Below, one piece after another: positions 1-7,527 of a DNA stretch of 63,465 nt (positions within the stretch are counted from its first letter, which is position 1; each line of letters begins with the position of its first letter). This DNA is from JAGOEF01 sp964511665 (GTDB taxonomy: Bacteria; Bacteroidota; Bacteroidia; Bacteroidales; ML635J-15). Both the position numbers and the translations under genes were made by a program. Under the pieces are notes generated by a model. That model ran no database searches. It had not been told where the DNA came from and saw only the letters and a program-made list of their open reading frames with translations. Location: assembly GCA_964511665.1 (NCBI GenBank), contig CAZEHA010000017.1, positions 1 through 63,465 of the forward strand. Direction: 5' to 3'.

Positions 1-387
1 CGTCGCATAAAAATGCTCCTCGCAAAGACGAGCAAAAAAAGGGCGCAACGAGCAAAAAACCAGCATTCGCCATCCGCACAGGCCACCTTATGGGCTGCTC
101 AGCTGGTTTCAGCGCGCTCGTTGACTCAGCCCGCAGGGTACGTTCACTCCATTATTATTCGGCTTTTTGATAGATTATTCTATAGCCACCGAAAAAACCA
201 TAAGTCAACGCACAGCGGGCGGCCCCAACAAAAAGTAAAAGAAAGAACAAATTCTGTTTTATTAATTGCAACACTGCAATTGTTAAGTCAGCCAAAAGGC
301 TTTAGCGTAAAATGACCTCACTAAATGGGACAAGTAAGAAGATGCTTCTCTTATTCACAAACTCTGAGGTGCCGATTGAAGCAAACT
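1..387. other. Non-coding stretch at window start
   Basis: No gene is supported here. A 100-codon frame at 13-315 (+) has a low-complexity, basic, Gln/Ser/Arg-rich translation with no family resemblance, and I do not call it. A short hairpin, AGCC-AAAA-GGCT at about 292-303, is followed only by a few T. On the minus strand it lies beyond the stop of the OsmC gene, so the region may hold that gene's 3' end, but there is no convincing terminator. Confidence 0.5.
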
Positions 388-792
388 TTACAAATACACA
401 ATTTCGTGCGTGATGTTTACTCCTGCCTGAACAAACAAAAGTCCAACCGGACATGTTTTTAAGGTCATTTCGAGGCATTGTTCTATTTTTGCTTTTTCTT
501 CGCCGGTTCTAATCTGAAGAATGCATTGGATGTCGGTGATGGTGGGGGCATTGTTTTTTTGCTCGGCATCTACCTCAACCTCCAGAATATCGAACTTCAG
601 GCGCATTTTTTCGGCTACCATAGCAAAAATGGTTCCCACGCATCCGCTAAAACCCATAACACATACTTCGAGGGCGGTTGGTCCGCTGTTAATACCCCCT
701 TTTGCTTCGGGTAGGTCAATTACTAAACTGTGATTTCTTCCATTGTCAACAACCGACTGGAATTTTCTTGTCCAAAGTGATTTCGATTTCAT
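388..792 (-). CDS. OsmC family protein
   Basis: The 134-residue protein is within the usual OsmC/Ohr length. It has the two family cysteine neighbourhoods: C51 in a GCVGT context at the start of the central helix, and C114 in TCPVG near the C-terminus. In OsmC/Ohr proteins this pair reduces organic hydroperoxides through a thiol cycle. C44, C90 and C106 are additional. It is cytoplasmic with no signal peptide. It is the last gene of the minus-strand block and stands apart (119 bp) from the flavoprotein gene behind which it lies, with its own inverted-repeat promoter region. The substrate is unknown; many OsmC proteins near thiol-redox enzymes have no proven peroxidase role. Confidence 0.88.
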   Translation of the reverse strand: MKSKSLWTRKFQSVVDNGRNHSLVIDLPEAKGGINSGPTALEVCVMGFSGCVGTIFAMVAEKMRLKFDILEVEVDAEQKNNAPTITDIQCILQIRTGEEKAKIEQCLEMTLKTCPVGLLFVQAGVNITHEIVYL

Positions 793-819
793 AACTTATT
801 TGTATTATTTATTAACAAA

Positions 820-863
820 CATTTGAATAAATTGTTGCAAAGCTACAGCAATTTATTCAAATG
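820..863. promoter_or_regulatory. 15-bp perfect inverted repeat around the osmC -7 element
   Basis: Arms 820-834 (CATTTGAATAAATTG) and 849-863 are exact reverse complements, separated by 14 bp. On the minus strand a Bacteroidota-type -7 box, TAGCTTTG, lies between the arms at 845-838. No TTTG sits at the ideal -33 distance, so the promoter call is weaker than the repeat itself. A dimeric regulator bound here would cover the -7 region, so repression or redox-responsive control of the OsmC gene is the natural inference. Confidence 0.6.
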
Positions 864-911
864 AATGAAACTCTCTAATGAGTAATTATTAACCTTTTTG
901 ATTGAAGAATT

Positions 912-2267
912 CTATCGGTTCAGGCTTTTCATAGCAATAATTTCGGCAGCTTTTATAAGCGGATAGGCAGCCGGAGAAGCAGTTAAGCATGGATGTGTTC
1001 CAATTTGAGTTGTAAGAAATGTGTTTACCGTCATGCGGTTCTGAATAGCCAGTCCAATCACATTTGTCAGTTCTCCTGCACCCAGTCCTCCAATAACCTC
1101 TCCACCGATAATTACTCCTGAATTTCGGGCAGTAATCAGTTTTACCAATTGTTTATGAGCTCCCGGCAGATTTCCAGGATGTCTGTCGATTCCTTCGAAA
1201 ATACCTGAAATAGTAACAATTCCTTCCTCGTTTGCACGTTGCTCAGTTACTCCGGCCGTACCAAAGCCCCAATCATCGATGGCTGTGGAGTAAATAGCAA
1301 TAGTACCGCTAAATGTTTTCACAACATTCAGGCAGTAAAGGTTCATCCCTGCAATTCTAGCCTCGGCACAGGCCGTAGAAGCCAGCATGGTATTCACTCG
1401 TTTACGGGTTACGAAGTCTCTTTTTTGGGCACAATCACCCACTGCAAAAACATCAGGAGTATTTGTACGCATATATTCATCGACTACAATGAAGTTGGAT
1501 GCATCAGTTTCTATTCCCGAATTCACTGCTAAAGAGTTATTTGGAGTGTAACCCATCGATAAAATGACTGCATCTGCTTGAATGGTACTTCCATCTTCTA
1601 GTTCCACCGTTTCGACCCTTTGATTTCCTGAAATTTTTTGAATCCCTTTTCCTGCCAAAATCTTAACACCTCTTGCTGTTATCATTTCTTCGATTCGTTG
1701 CGAAACTTCTTTGTCAAAGGCTAGGTTGAGAATGTGTGGTAGTTTTTCAACCAGAATCACATTGAAACCTCTTTTATTTAACTCGTCAGAAAGTTCAACA
1801 CCAATAAAGCCTGCACCAACAACTACAATGTTTTTCAAACTTTCGAGCTTTGCTTTCATTGCATCGAGGTATTGTCTGTCTTTAGGTATAACAAACACAT
1901 TGTCAAGATTCGCCCCTGTTAGCCATTTGGGTTTGATAGGTGTAGAACCTGTGGCAACAATAAGTTTTTCGTACGCAATTTCGTTTCCACTGGCAAATTT
2001 CACCAATTTGCTTTTCGTCACAATTTCTATAGCCTCATCGATAATCGCTTCGACACCATTTTTCTCCATCATGGCATCAACAGGCATCAGATTTTTTTCG
2101 CTTGATTCCAGTGTCCCAAAAATATAAGGGATTCCACAGGGAACCATCACATCTTTCTGCAGTTTTACCAGAATAATCTGTTTTTCGGGGTAGTGAGCTT
2201 TTGCTGTTAACGCTGCTACCATACCTGCGGCACTTCCGCCAATAATTAATACATCTGTTTTTTTCAT
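912..2267 (-). CDS. FAD/NAD(P)-dependent oxidoreductase, CoA-disulfide reductase-like
   Basis: A 451-residue pyridine nucleotide-disulfide oxidoreductase without a rhodanese extension. The N-terminal FAD motif is GGSAAG (residues 10-15), the second nucleotide-binding motif VVGAGFIG lies near 150-157, and the FAD-binding VFAVGDC motif near 270. C44 in PCGIPY matches the single redox cysteine of CoA-disulfide reductases and NADH oxidases/peroxidases, rather than the CxxxxC pair of glutathione reductase-type enzymes. Likely cytosolic NAD(P)H-dependent reduction of CoA disulfide, persulfide or peroxide; the exact substrate cannot be assigned. It follows the radical SAM gene by 40 bp, probably co-transcribed, and precedes the OsmC gene, giving a thiol-redox context. 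Confidence 0.85.
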   Translation of the reverse strand: MKKTDVLIIGGSAAGMVAALTAKAHYPEKQIILVKLQKDVMVPCGIPYIFGTLESSEKNLMPVDAMMEKNGVEAIIDEAIEIVTKSKLVKFASGNEIAYEKLIVATGSTPIKPKWLTGANLDNVFVIPKDRQYLDAMKAKLESLKNIVVVGAGFIGVELSDELNKRGFNVILVEKLPHILNLAFDKEVSQRIEEMITARGVKILAGKGIQKISGNQRVETVELEDGSTIQADAVILSMGYTPNNSLAVNSGIETDASNFIVVDEYMRTNTPDVFAVGDCAQKRDFVTRKRVNTMLASTACAEARIAGMNLYCLNVVKTFSGTIAIYSTAIDDWGFGTAGVTEQRANEEGIVTISGIFEGIDRHPGNLPGAHKQLVKLITARNSGVIIGGEVIGGLGAGELTNVIGLAIQNRMTVNTFLTTQIGTHPCLTASPAAYPLIKAAEIIAMKSLNR

Positions 2268-2307
2268 TTGTGATTGTTTTTAGGTTAAAAAAAATAGTTC
2301 CAATAAA

Positions 2308-3246
2308 TTATACATTAAACTTTCGGACATAATAGGCCTTACTGTTGTAATATACTTTTGAGATAAGGCCATTGTAAATCATTTCATCAACTACACGAAA
2401 ATCTTTTCCTTCTTTTTCTAAAAGTACCTCCATGCTGTCGTCTCTAATAGGGTGGACTGCACAAATATTTAAGATGTCATCAATCACATTACCTGTATAG
2501 CCCATATTAGTTCCTTCAAATCCAAGTAATAATTCTGTATTTATTTTACATGTATTGAATATTTGAAAAGCATTGTTAATTGTTGCTTCATCGGGAACCA
2601 TAACTGTTGTGTCGGCAGGAGGTCTTGTGGGTATCGACAAATATGAAACACCAGCATGCAAATCAGCAATAAAACCAGCTGTGTCGTTTAATATAGCGTC
2701 ACAATCGTTTGCATCTTTAACCAACATTGTTTCAGTAGCCAAAGTCGATGTGAAATTTCTTGAAAAAACTGTAACACCTTGCATAATTTCCCTAAAATTT
2801 AGTTCTCCATGGGGTTTATTAAGACTCTTCCAGGTGTTTTCGTGATATGCATCAATTTTAACCGAAACCCAATCGGCTTTTGCCAAATCATCTCTCACAT
2901 TCTTTAAACTCATCAGACTTGCATTGGTTATTACTGCCACGGGAATTCCCAGTGTCTTTAATAAATCGATTGATTTTCCAATGTTTTTGTCGAGAGTAGG
3001 CTCGCCATTACTTACAAAACACAAATAATCGGGTTTGTCGTTATCTGAAAGCTGTTGTAAATGTCTTGTTACTTCATCAAAAAGCACTTTTGGTTGATAA
3101 AAAGTTTCACGCGAAATGCTGCAATTTTTCGTAACTCCTACTTGACAATATCTACAAGAATAAGAGCAACGCTTTCTTGACGGGATATTATTAATCCCTA
3201 AACTTTTACCCAAACGTCGCGAAGGCACTGGTCCAAAACTTATCAT
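2308..3246 (-). CDS. Radical SAM protein (COG0731-like)
   Basis: The 312-residue protein has the radical SAM cluster motif C27-x3-C31-x2-C34, with tyrosine before the last cysteine (SCRYC), preceded by a PVPSRRLG stretch typical of the COG0731 group related to wyosine-synthesis enzymes. An SNGEPTL motif near residue 80 fits the SAM-binding GGE-type position. It would bind a [4Fe-4S] cluster and cleave SAM to the 5'-deoxyadenosyl radical; the substrate is unknown. It lies 105 bp after cobO on the same strand, so it may be a downstream member of the ORP-like operon or have its own promoter; no clear TAnnTTTG box is visible in that gap. Confidence 0.85.
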   Translation of the reverse strand: MISFGPVPSRRLGKSLGINNIPSRKRCSYSCRYCQVGVTKNCSISRETFYQPKVLFDEVTRHLQQLSDNDKPDYLCFVSNGEPTLDKNIGKSIDLLKTLGIPVAVITNASLMSLKNVRDDLAKADWVSVKIDAYHENTWKSLNKPHGELNFREIMQGVTVFSRNFTSTLATETMLVKDANDCDAILNDTAGFIADLHAGVSYLSIPTRPPADTTVMVPDEATINNAFQIFNTCKINTELLLGFEGTNMGYTGNVIDDILNICAVHPIRDDSMEVLLEKEGKDFRVVDEMIYNGLISKVYYNSKAYYVRKFNV

Positions 3247-3351
3247 TTCTTAAAACCTATTTAAATTGTATATTATGCTTTTTAATCATTCACTAAAAGA
3301 CAATATTATTTCACACAAACAGAACTTATGTTTACTCAAAAGCTGGGTTTT

Positions 3352-3867
3352 CTAATATTCAATACCGTTCCTTGCTAAAATTCCTCTATTGAAGTAATGT
3401 TTAATTTCTTTCATCTCCGTTACCAAATCAGCTGCATTTTTCAACTCTTCGGAGGCATAGCGTCCTGTGATAATAATTTCGGTTTCAACCGGTTTCGATT
3501 GCAACATACATAATACTTCCACTTCTTCGAAAAGCTTGTAATACAAGGCAATGCACAATTCATCAAGAATTATAACATCATATTTTTTTGAATGTATAAG
3601 TGCTTTCACCGTTTCGAGTCCTTTGCGGGCTGCTGCAATGTCTTTTTCACCGGGCTCGTTCATAATGAAGCAATCGAGACCAAACTGCCTGATTGTGATT
3701 TTGGGTTGTTTTCGAAGCGCATCAAGTTCAGCATAGTGCATCCCTTTCACAAACTGAGCAATATACACCTTTTTTCCGGCACCGGAAGCTCTCAATGCCA
3801 AGCCCAATGCCGCAGTGGTTTTTCCTTTCCCATTGCCTGTATAAATATGGATCATTCCGGGTATCAT
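3352..3867 (-). CDS. cobO: Cob(I)alamin / cob(I)yrinate a,c-diamide adenosyltransferase (CobO type)
   Basis: The 171-residue length and the Walker A motif TGNGKGKTT (residues 10-18) are those of the CobA/CobO/BtuR family, which transfers the 5'-deoxyadenosyl group of ATP to Co(I) corrinoids. A VIILDEL stretch near residue 100 is the Walker B region. It overlaps the upstream MinD gene by ATGA (3864-3867), so it is translationally coupled to the ORP-like operon. No other corrinoid synthesis gene is in the window, so it probably adenosylates salvaged corrinoid. The adenosylcobalamin could serve methylmalonyl-CoA mutase, linking to the epimerase and decarboxylase at 47-51 kb. The coupling to MinD/NifX genes is unusual. 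Confidence 0.88.
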   Translation of the reverse strand: MIPGMIHIYTGNGKGKTTAALGLALRASGAGKKVYIAQFVKGMHYAELDALRKQPKITIRQFGLDCFIMNEPGEKDIAAARKGLETVKALIHSKKYDVIILDELCIALYYKLFEEVEVLCMLQSKPVETEIIITGRYASEELKNAADLVTEMKEIKHYFNRGILARNGIEY

Positions 3868-4727
3868 GCTTGTAATATTTTGTAATAAGCGTTTTTTATC
3901 AGTGTCGAAATTTCGGAATCGGGATTATGTTCAACAATTGATTTACATTGTACCATGGCTTCTACAACCGAAACGTCGAAGGGTAACATGGCAACTACTT
4001 CAATTTGATTGGCCTTGCAAAATTCATCAATTTGTTGCGAAAATTCTTTGTTGAGGTCGTATTTGTTAATAATAACCCAAACTTTTAATTGAAACTGTCG
4101 GCAGATTTCTATCGATCGCTTTAAATCGTGTAGGCCCGACATGCTGGGTTCGGTTACAATTACTACATTATCGGTGCCGGTGATGGTAGAAACCACAGCG
4201 CAGCCAATGCCGGGAGGTCCATCGATGATGATATTTTCAATATGATTGATCTGTGCAACTTCTCTGGCTTTCTCGCGCACCATGTTTACCAGTTTCCCCG
4301 AGTTTTCTTCGCCGGGAGCTAAGCGCCCATAAACCATTTTACCATAGCGAAACCTTCCTGCATACATTCGGCTTTTGTCGTTAGGTACCATCGAAATAGC
4401 ATTTGCCGGACAAACCCTTGAGCACAGTTTGCATCCATCGCAAGCCTCTTCGATAATATGTACCTTTCCGTTCTTAAAGGCAATTGCGTCAAATCGGCAA
4501 TAAGATATACACATTCCGCAATTTAAACATGTATCTTTATCAATCAATGCCTTTTCGCCACCAATATACACTGTCTCCTCATCGTGCTGTGGATTAAAAA
4601 CCAAAAAAAGATTTGCCGCATCCACATCGCAATCAACCACAACCATAGGTTCCTCTAGACTTGCAAAAGCTGCTGTAATACTGCTTTTCCCTGTTCCCCC
4701 TTTTCCACTAATTACTGCCAGTTCCAT
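3864..4727 (-). CDS. MinD-superfamily P-loop ATPase with inserted ferredoxin domain (second copy)
   Basis: 287 residues. A deviant Walker A, SGKGGTGKS, sits at residues 7-15, as in ParA/MinD/Mrp ATPases. Two 4Fe-4S motifs are inserted: C67-x2-C70-x2-C73-x3-C77 and C96-x2-C99-x2-C102-x3-C106. A GPPGIGC motif near residue 170 is the switch II region. This architecture (COG1149) is found mainly in anaerobes, and two such ATPases belong to the orange-protein (ORP) complex of Desulfovibrio vulgaris. The role is probably ATP-dependent cluster or cofactor handling, or complex assembly. The gene overlaps the first MinD copy by 20 bp and cobO by 4 bp. Confidence 0.9.
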   Translation of the reverse strand: MELAVISGKGGTGKSSITAAFASLEEPMVVVDCDVDAANLFLVFNPQHDEETVYIGGEKALIDKDTCLNCGMCISYCRFDAIAFKNGKVHIIEEACDGCKLCSRVCPANAISMVPNDKSRMYAGRFRYGKMVYGRLAPGEENSGKLVNMVREKAREVAQINHIENIIIDGPPGIGCAVVSTITGTDNVVIVTEPSMSGLHDLKRSIEICRQFQLKVWVIINKYDLNKEFSQQIDEFCKANQIEVVAMLPFDVSVVEAMVQCKSIVEHNPDSEISTLIKNAYYKILQA

Positions 4728-5589
4728 AAGTATCGCGTAAATAATTAAACAATGTTAGTAAGCGTTTCTGAAATTCAGGTTGGTATTGCGTGAGTAATTC
4801 CCCTTTAGAATAATGGTATGCAATTTCTCTGTCGAAAGGTATTTCGAGCAACAATTCTATATCTTCGTCTCTCAGATATTCATAAATATCTCGATTACCA
4901 ATACCTGCCCTGTTAATAATAACTCCATAGTGTTTCTGCATGCTTTTTAGGGTTTCTACCGATTGTTTTAAGTCGCTCAGCCCGAATGGCGTGGGTTCGG
5001 TAATTAGTATCACATAGTCGGCAAGCAGCGTAGTTTGCATAAATGGACATGATGTGCCCGGAGGTGAATCGAGTAAAATCCAGGGCTCATTGTGTATTTC
5101 TTGCAGCCCTGCCTTAATCAGTGGTACAGGAGTCATCACGCCTACCCGCATACGTGTTTCAACTAATTTGGCATGTGGCTGTATTTCATATTGGCGAACC
5201 GTTCCAAGCATCATGTCTTTTTCGGTGACAGCTCCGTATTTGCAAGCTACAGTGCAAGCTCCGCAGGCATGGCATAACTCATCGATAACATGAATCATTT
5301 TTGCAGGAGGCAAATAGAAGATTGCGTGATAATTGCAATATTCGTGGCACTTTCCACAAAACTTACATTTGTCGGCATCGATTACTGCATTTTTTTGTAA
5401 AACATCCTTTTCGAGTACAAGCTTACCGTCGAAAAACAGTTTGTCGTTGGGTTCTTCCGAGTCGCAATCAATCAAAGTAACGGTTTCACCTGCACGCATC
5501 AACGCATCGAACATGTGAGTCGAGATCAGCGTTTTTCCTGTCCCTCCCTTGCCACTGGCTATGGCTATTTTTATTTTTTTCTGATTCAT
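4708..5589 (-). CDS. MinD-superfamily P-loop ATPase with inserted ferredoxin domain (first copy)
   Basis: 293 residues, paralogous to the next gene but clearly diverged. Deviant Walker A SGKGGTGKT is at residues 12-20. The inserted dicluster ferredoxin has C75-x2-C78-x2-C81-x3-C85 and C106-x2-C109-x2-C112-x3-C116. A DSPPGTSCP motif near residue 175 is the switch region; its cysteine is shared in position with the paralogue. ORP-type systems carry two such ATPases, which suggests a heterodimer rather than redundancy (inference). It starts in an ATGA overlap with the DUF89 gene (5586-5589), so translation of the block is coupled. Confidence 0.9.
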   Translation of the reverse strand: MNQKKIKIAIASGKGGTGKTLISTHMFDALMRAGETVTLIDCDSEEPNDKLFFDGKLVLEKDVLQKNAVIDADKCKFCGKCHEYCNYHAIFYLPPAKMIHVIDELCHACGACTVACKYGAVTEKDMMLGTVRQYEIQPHAKLVETRMRVGVMTPVPLIKAGLQEIHNEPWILLDSPPGTSCPFMQTTLLADYVILITEPTPFGLSDLKQSVETLKSMQKHYGVIINRAGIGNRDIYEYLRDEDIELLLEIPFDREIAYHYSKGELLTQYQPEFQKRLLTLFNYLRDTYGTGSN

Positions 5590-6461
5590 CGTCTAGTGCT
5601 ATTCATTACAACAAAACTTTTCACAGGCACCTGTAACTTTTCGGCAATGGAATCGCATTTTACCATCATTAAATAAAAGAGGCGTTCGTCGCGTTCATCA
5701 ATAAGTCCTTCGAAATTACCCTGACCTTTCGAAATAATTACATCAGCCTTGCGGTATATCTCCAAAAATTGATTGCTACATCTACTCAGCACCGTTGAAG
5801 GAGCATCATAACCATTGCTGATAACTGTAGCTACATTGGTAATTGCCGACTCTTTGGCATCTTGCACAGTAACATCGTTGAGAACCGGCCCCGATTTCAC
5901 GGCAAAAACTACGTGCTTTGCTCCCATGGTTTCGATAAACAGCCGGTCGAAAACAATTTCTCCTGCATTGTCGCCGAGATACAATATCTGCGTTGCATTT
6001 GCCATTTTTTGAGTTAAGAGTTCAGAATGGTCAATGGCAAATTGCGCACTCAACACCCATTGTATTGTATGGTAAATGTTGAATGATTGCGATGCCCCAT
6101 AATCCATGATATTGCCTGCAATGGCAAGACGCAAAGCCAAATCAACTGGTTTTTCGGAAGCAGCCACTTTGGGTTTCCATTGCTTGTAGAGTTTCAGAGC
6201 CGTTCTATTGCTGATTTCTTTTTCTTCGGCAAAAGGGTCTGTTTTTTTAAACATTACAGCAAATCGTTTGCTAAGCTCACGCTGAATCTCAGGACTACTT
6301 TGTGTACTTCGGCTAACTACAATTTCGAGCTCCGTTAAAAATAGTTCTGCCTGAGAAACATCAACCTGAAATTTTTCGAGCAGTGCTGTATACACCCTGC
6401 GGAAACATGCGTGGCATCTTTCATCAACAACATCACTGTTATTAATGGCCGCATGCCCCAT
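5586..6461 (-). CDS. DUF89 / ARMT1-like metal-dependent phosphatase-like protein
   Basis: The family is recognised by CxxC near the N-terminus (RCHAC), LGDNAGE in mid-protein, GPVLND about 30 residues later and SKGQGNFEGL near the end; the Asp/Asn residues of these blocks bind the metal in DUF89 proteins. Family members hydrolyse sugar or pantetheine phosphates and are proposed to remove damaged metabolites. The frame is open from 6497, but the ATG at 6461 is chosen because it starts just before the conserved region and shortens the overlap with the NifX-like gene to 20 bp (291 residues). Its position inside a NifX/MinD operon suggests it works on a phosphorylated cofactor or precursor (inference). 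Confidence 0.8.
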   Translation of the reverse strand: MGHAAINNSDVVDERCHACFRRVYTALLEKFQVDVSQAELFLTELEIVVSRSTQSSPEIQRELSKRFAVMFKKTDPFAEEKEISNRTALKLYKQWKPKVAASEKPVDLALRLAIAGNIMDYGASQSFNIYHTIQWVLSAQFAIDHSELLTQKMANATQILYLGDNAGEIVFDRLFIETMGAKHVVFAVKSGPVLNDVTVQDAKESAITNVATVISNGYDAPSTVLSRCSNQFLEIYRKADVIISKGQGNFEGLIDERDERLFYLMMVKCDSIAEKLQVPVKSFVVMNSTRR

Positions 6462-6813
6462 GGTGATCTTTTTCGTCGTGATTACAATAGTTGGCATCGA
6501 GTGTTAAACTGCCGGACATAAAATCTTTAACAATCTGCATCGGCTCAAGCATAGGAGCACCAACAAACGCATTAATGCTTTGTTGATTGAACAGACTGAT
6601 GGCTTTTTCGCCCATTCCCCCTGCAATTACATCGGTAACACCAAACGAAGCCACCCATTGGGGGTATAGTCCGGGTACATGTTCAGGGGGTGTTTCCTCA
6701 AAATATTCTGTTACAACATCATCACATATCTCAATAATTGCAAATTTTTCGCAATGCCCAAAATGGGCACATAACTTTCCATTCTCAATGGGAACGGCAA
6801 TCTTTCGTTTCAT
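6442..6813 (-). CDS. NifX/NifB-like (dinitrogenase FeMo-cofactor domain) protein, first of two
   Basis: 123 residues. It starts with the family pattern MKRKIAVPIENG and the signature HFGHCEKF (residues 17-24), typical of COG1433 proteins that bind Mo/Fe-S cofactors or precursors; orange protein (ORP), which carries a Mo-Cu-S cluster, is in this family. The C-terminus is a short His-rich tail (HDEKDHHGACGH) that could chelate metal and is encoded in the overlap with the DUF89 gene. There is no nitrogenase gene in the window. A terminator-like hairpin lies just upstream, between this gene and the DUF5320 gene. Confidence 0.87.
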   Translation of the reverse strand: MKRKIAVPIENGKLCAHFGHCEKFAIIEICDDVVTEYFEETPPEHVPGLYPQWVASFGVTDVIAGGMGEKAISLFNQQSINAFVGAPMLEPMQIVKDFMSGSLTLDANYCNHDEKDHHGACGH

Positions 6814-6816
6814 ATC

Positions 6817-6827
6817 AACAATTTGTT
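6817..6827. promoter_or_regulatory. Possible third copy of the AACA..TGTT operator
   Basis: AACAATTTGTT lies immediately upstream of the first NifX-like start. It resembles the AACATTTGTT palindromes in front of the DUF134 gene but has an 11-base rather than 10-base span, so the match is tentative. Confidence 0.25.
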
Positions 6828-6841
6828 TATTTAATGGTTAT

Positions 6842-6912
6842 AAAAAAAGCAGGAGGCGTTCTGATGAAGCAAACAACAGAATAACTAATATAACTAATAC
6901 TAAGCCTCCTGC
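6842..6912 (-). terminator. Intra-operon hairpin with T-run (attenuator-like)
   Basis: Read on the minus strand, GCAGGAGGC (6912-6904) pairs perfectly with GCCTCCTGC (6857-6849) and is followed directly by seven T (6848-6842). The loop is 46 nt and contains a tandem 9-bp repeat, ATAACTAAT twice on the plus strand (6881-6898). It lies after the DUF5320 stop and before the first NifX-like gene, so it could lower or condition expression of the downstream NifX-DUF89-MinD-CobO part. The long loop makes simple Rho-independent termination less efficient; an attenuator is an inference. Confidence 0.5.
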
Positions 6913-6926
6913 AAAAACAATAATTA

Positions 6927-7172
6927 CTAATTTCTACCTCTACCGTTAGCTCTGCCAAAGCCTTGTTGCATACCGCCTCGGCGACCTCGGCATCCGTTGC
7001 GTCTTCCCAAACCGAGACCCAATCGAAAGCTTCGATTCCAAAAACCAACCGGCTCTTTGTTTATCTCGGTCGATTCTTCGGGTTTTTGAGTCGTGTAGTT
7101 GGTGCAACGTCCCATTTTTCTGCCGGTCATGGGGCCTTCCCCCATGGGTCCGGTTTGATTTAATCCAGGCAT
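6927..7172 (-). CDS. DUF5320 family small Gly/Arg-rich protein
   Basis: 81 residues beginning with the family signature MPGLNQTGPMGEGPMTGRKMGRC, that is the GPMGEGPMTGR core with a trailing cysteine, followed by a Gly/Arg-rich segment with repeated GRG and GLG motifs. Function is unknown. Such proteins are usually found beside NifX-like, DUF134 and MinD genes in anaerobes, as here. The start is fixed by a strong Shine-Dalgarno sequence five bases upstream, which is rare in Bacteroidota. A 73-codon frame at 6827-7048 in another phase is a shadow. Confidence 0.85.
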   Translation of the reverse strand: MPGLNQTGPMGEGPMTGRKMGRCTNYTTQKPEESTEINKEPVGFWNRSFRLGLGLGRRNGCRGRRGGMQQGFGRANGRGRN

Positions 7173-7176
7173 AATT

Positions 7177-7184
7177 ACCTCCTT
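7177..7184 (-). promoter_or_regulatory. Strong Shine-Dalgarno for the DUF5320 gene
   Basis: On the minus strand AAAGGAGGTAATT precedes the ATG at 7172, giving an AGGAGG core at optimal spacing. Most other starts in the window show no such motif, as expected for Bacteroidota. It may reflect transfer of this small gene from an SD-using anaerobe or a need for high expression. Confidence 0.6.
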
Positions 7185-7194
7185 TTTTTAATGG

Positions 7195-7515
7195 TTATTT
7201 ATTATTTTCGATAAGTTGAATAATTTCAGTTATACTCTTTTCATCTTTTACCGAAATCATTTGGATTTTGAGACTGTCGAGTATCGGTTTTATTTTTACC
7301 CCAAATTCTCCCGACACCACTTTGCTAATGTTTTTTGCTGCAATTAATTGAACCGAGGCCGGCCCTGCACCTTCTCTTGCATTTCGGTTCGGATTGGGAA
7401 TAAACTCTGTCGACTTCGTTTCGGTGTCGTATATTACAAAATATGAACATCGTCCGAATCGTTGATCTACTTTCGATTCAGGTGAATTTCCTTCTGATGT
7501 AATGGCTACTTTCAT
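7195..7515 (-). CDS. NifX/NifB-like (dinitrogenase FeMo-cofactor domain) protein, second of two
   Basis: 106 residues of the COG1433 fold: MKVAITSEG at the start, VDQRFGRCSYF (residues 17-27) as the cofactor-site signature, and a KIKPILDSLKI segment in the last third. It is shorter than its paralogue at 6442-6813 and lacks the His-rich tail, so it is closer in layout to ORP itself. It directly follows the DUF134 regulator (12 bp) and precedes the DUF5320 gene. Likely binds a metal-sulfur cofactor or carries it to the MinD ATPases; cytoplasmic. The metal cannot be deduced. Confidence 0.87.
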   Translation of the reverse strand: MKVAITSEGNSPESKVDQRFGRCSYFVIYDTETKSTEFIPNPNRNAREGAGPASVQLIAAKNISKVVSGEFGVKIKPILDSLKIQMISVKDEKSITEIIQLIENNK

Positions 7516-7527
7516 AATGGTACTGTA

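Noticed and set aside
97..115. tRNA D-arm-like string GCTCAGCTGGTTTCAGCGC
   Set aside because: No matching acceptor, anticodon or T stems can be drawn around it, so no tRNA is called.
13..315. 100-codon plus-strand frame at the window start
   Set aside because: Low-complexity basic translation, no signal, no domain, no usable promoter; it looks like a chance open frame in non-coding DNA.
6827..7048. 73-codon minus-strand frame overlapping the DUF5320 gene
   Set aside because: It is in another phase of the DUF5320 gene, which has the family signature and a strong ribosome-binding site.
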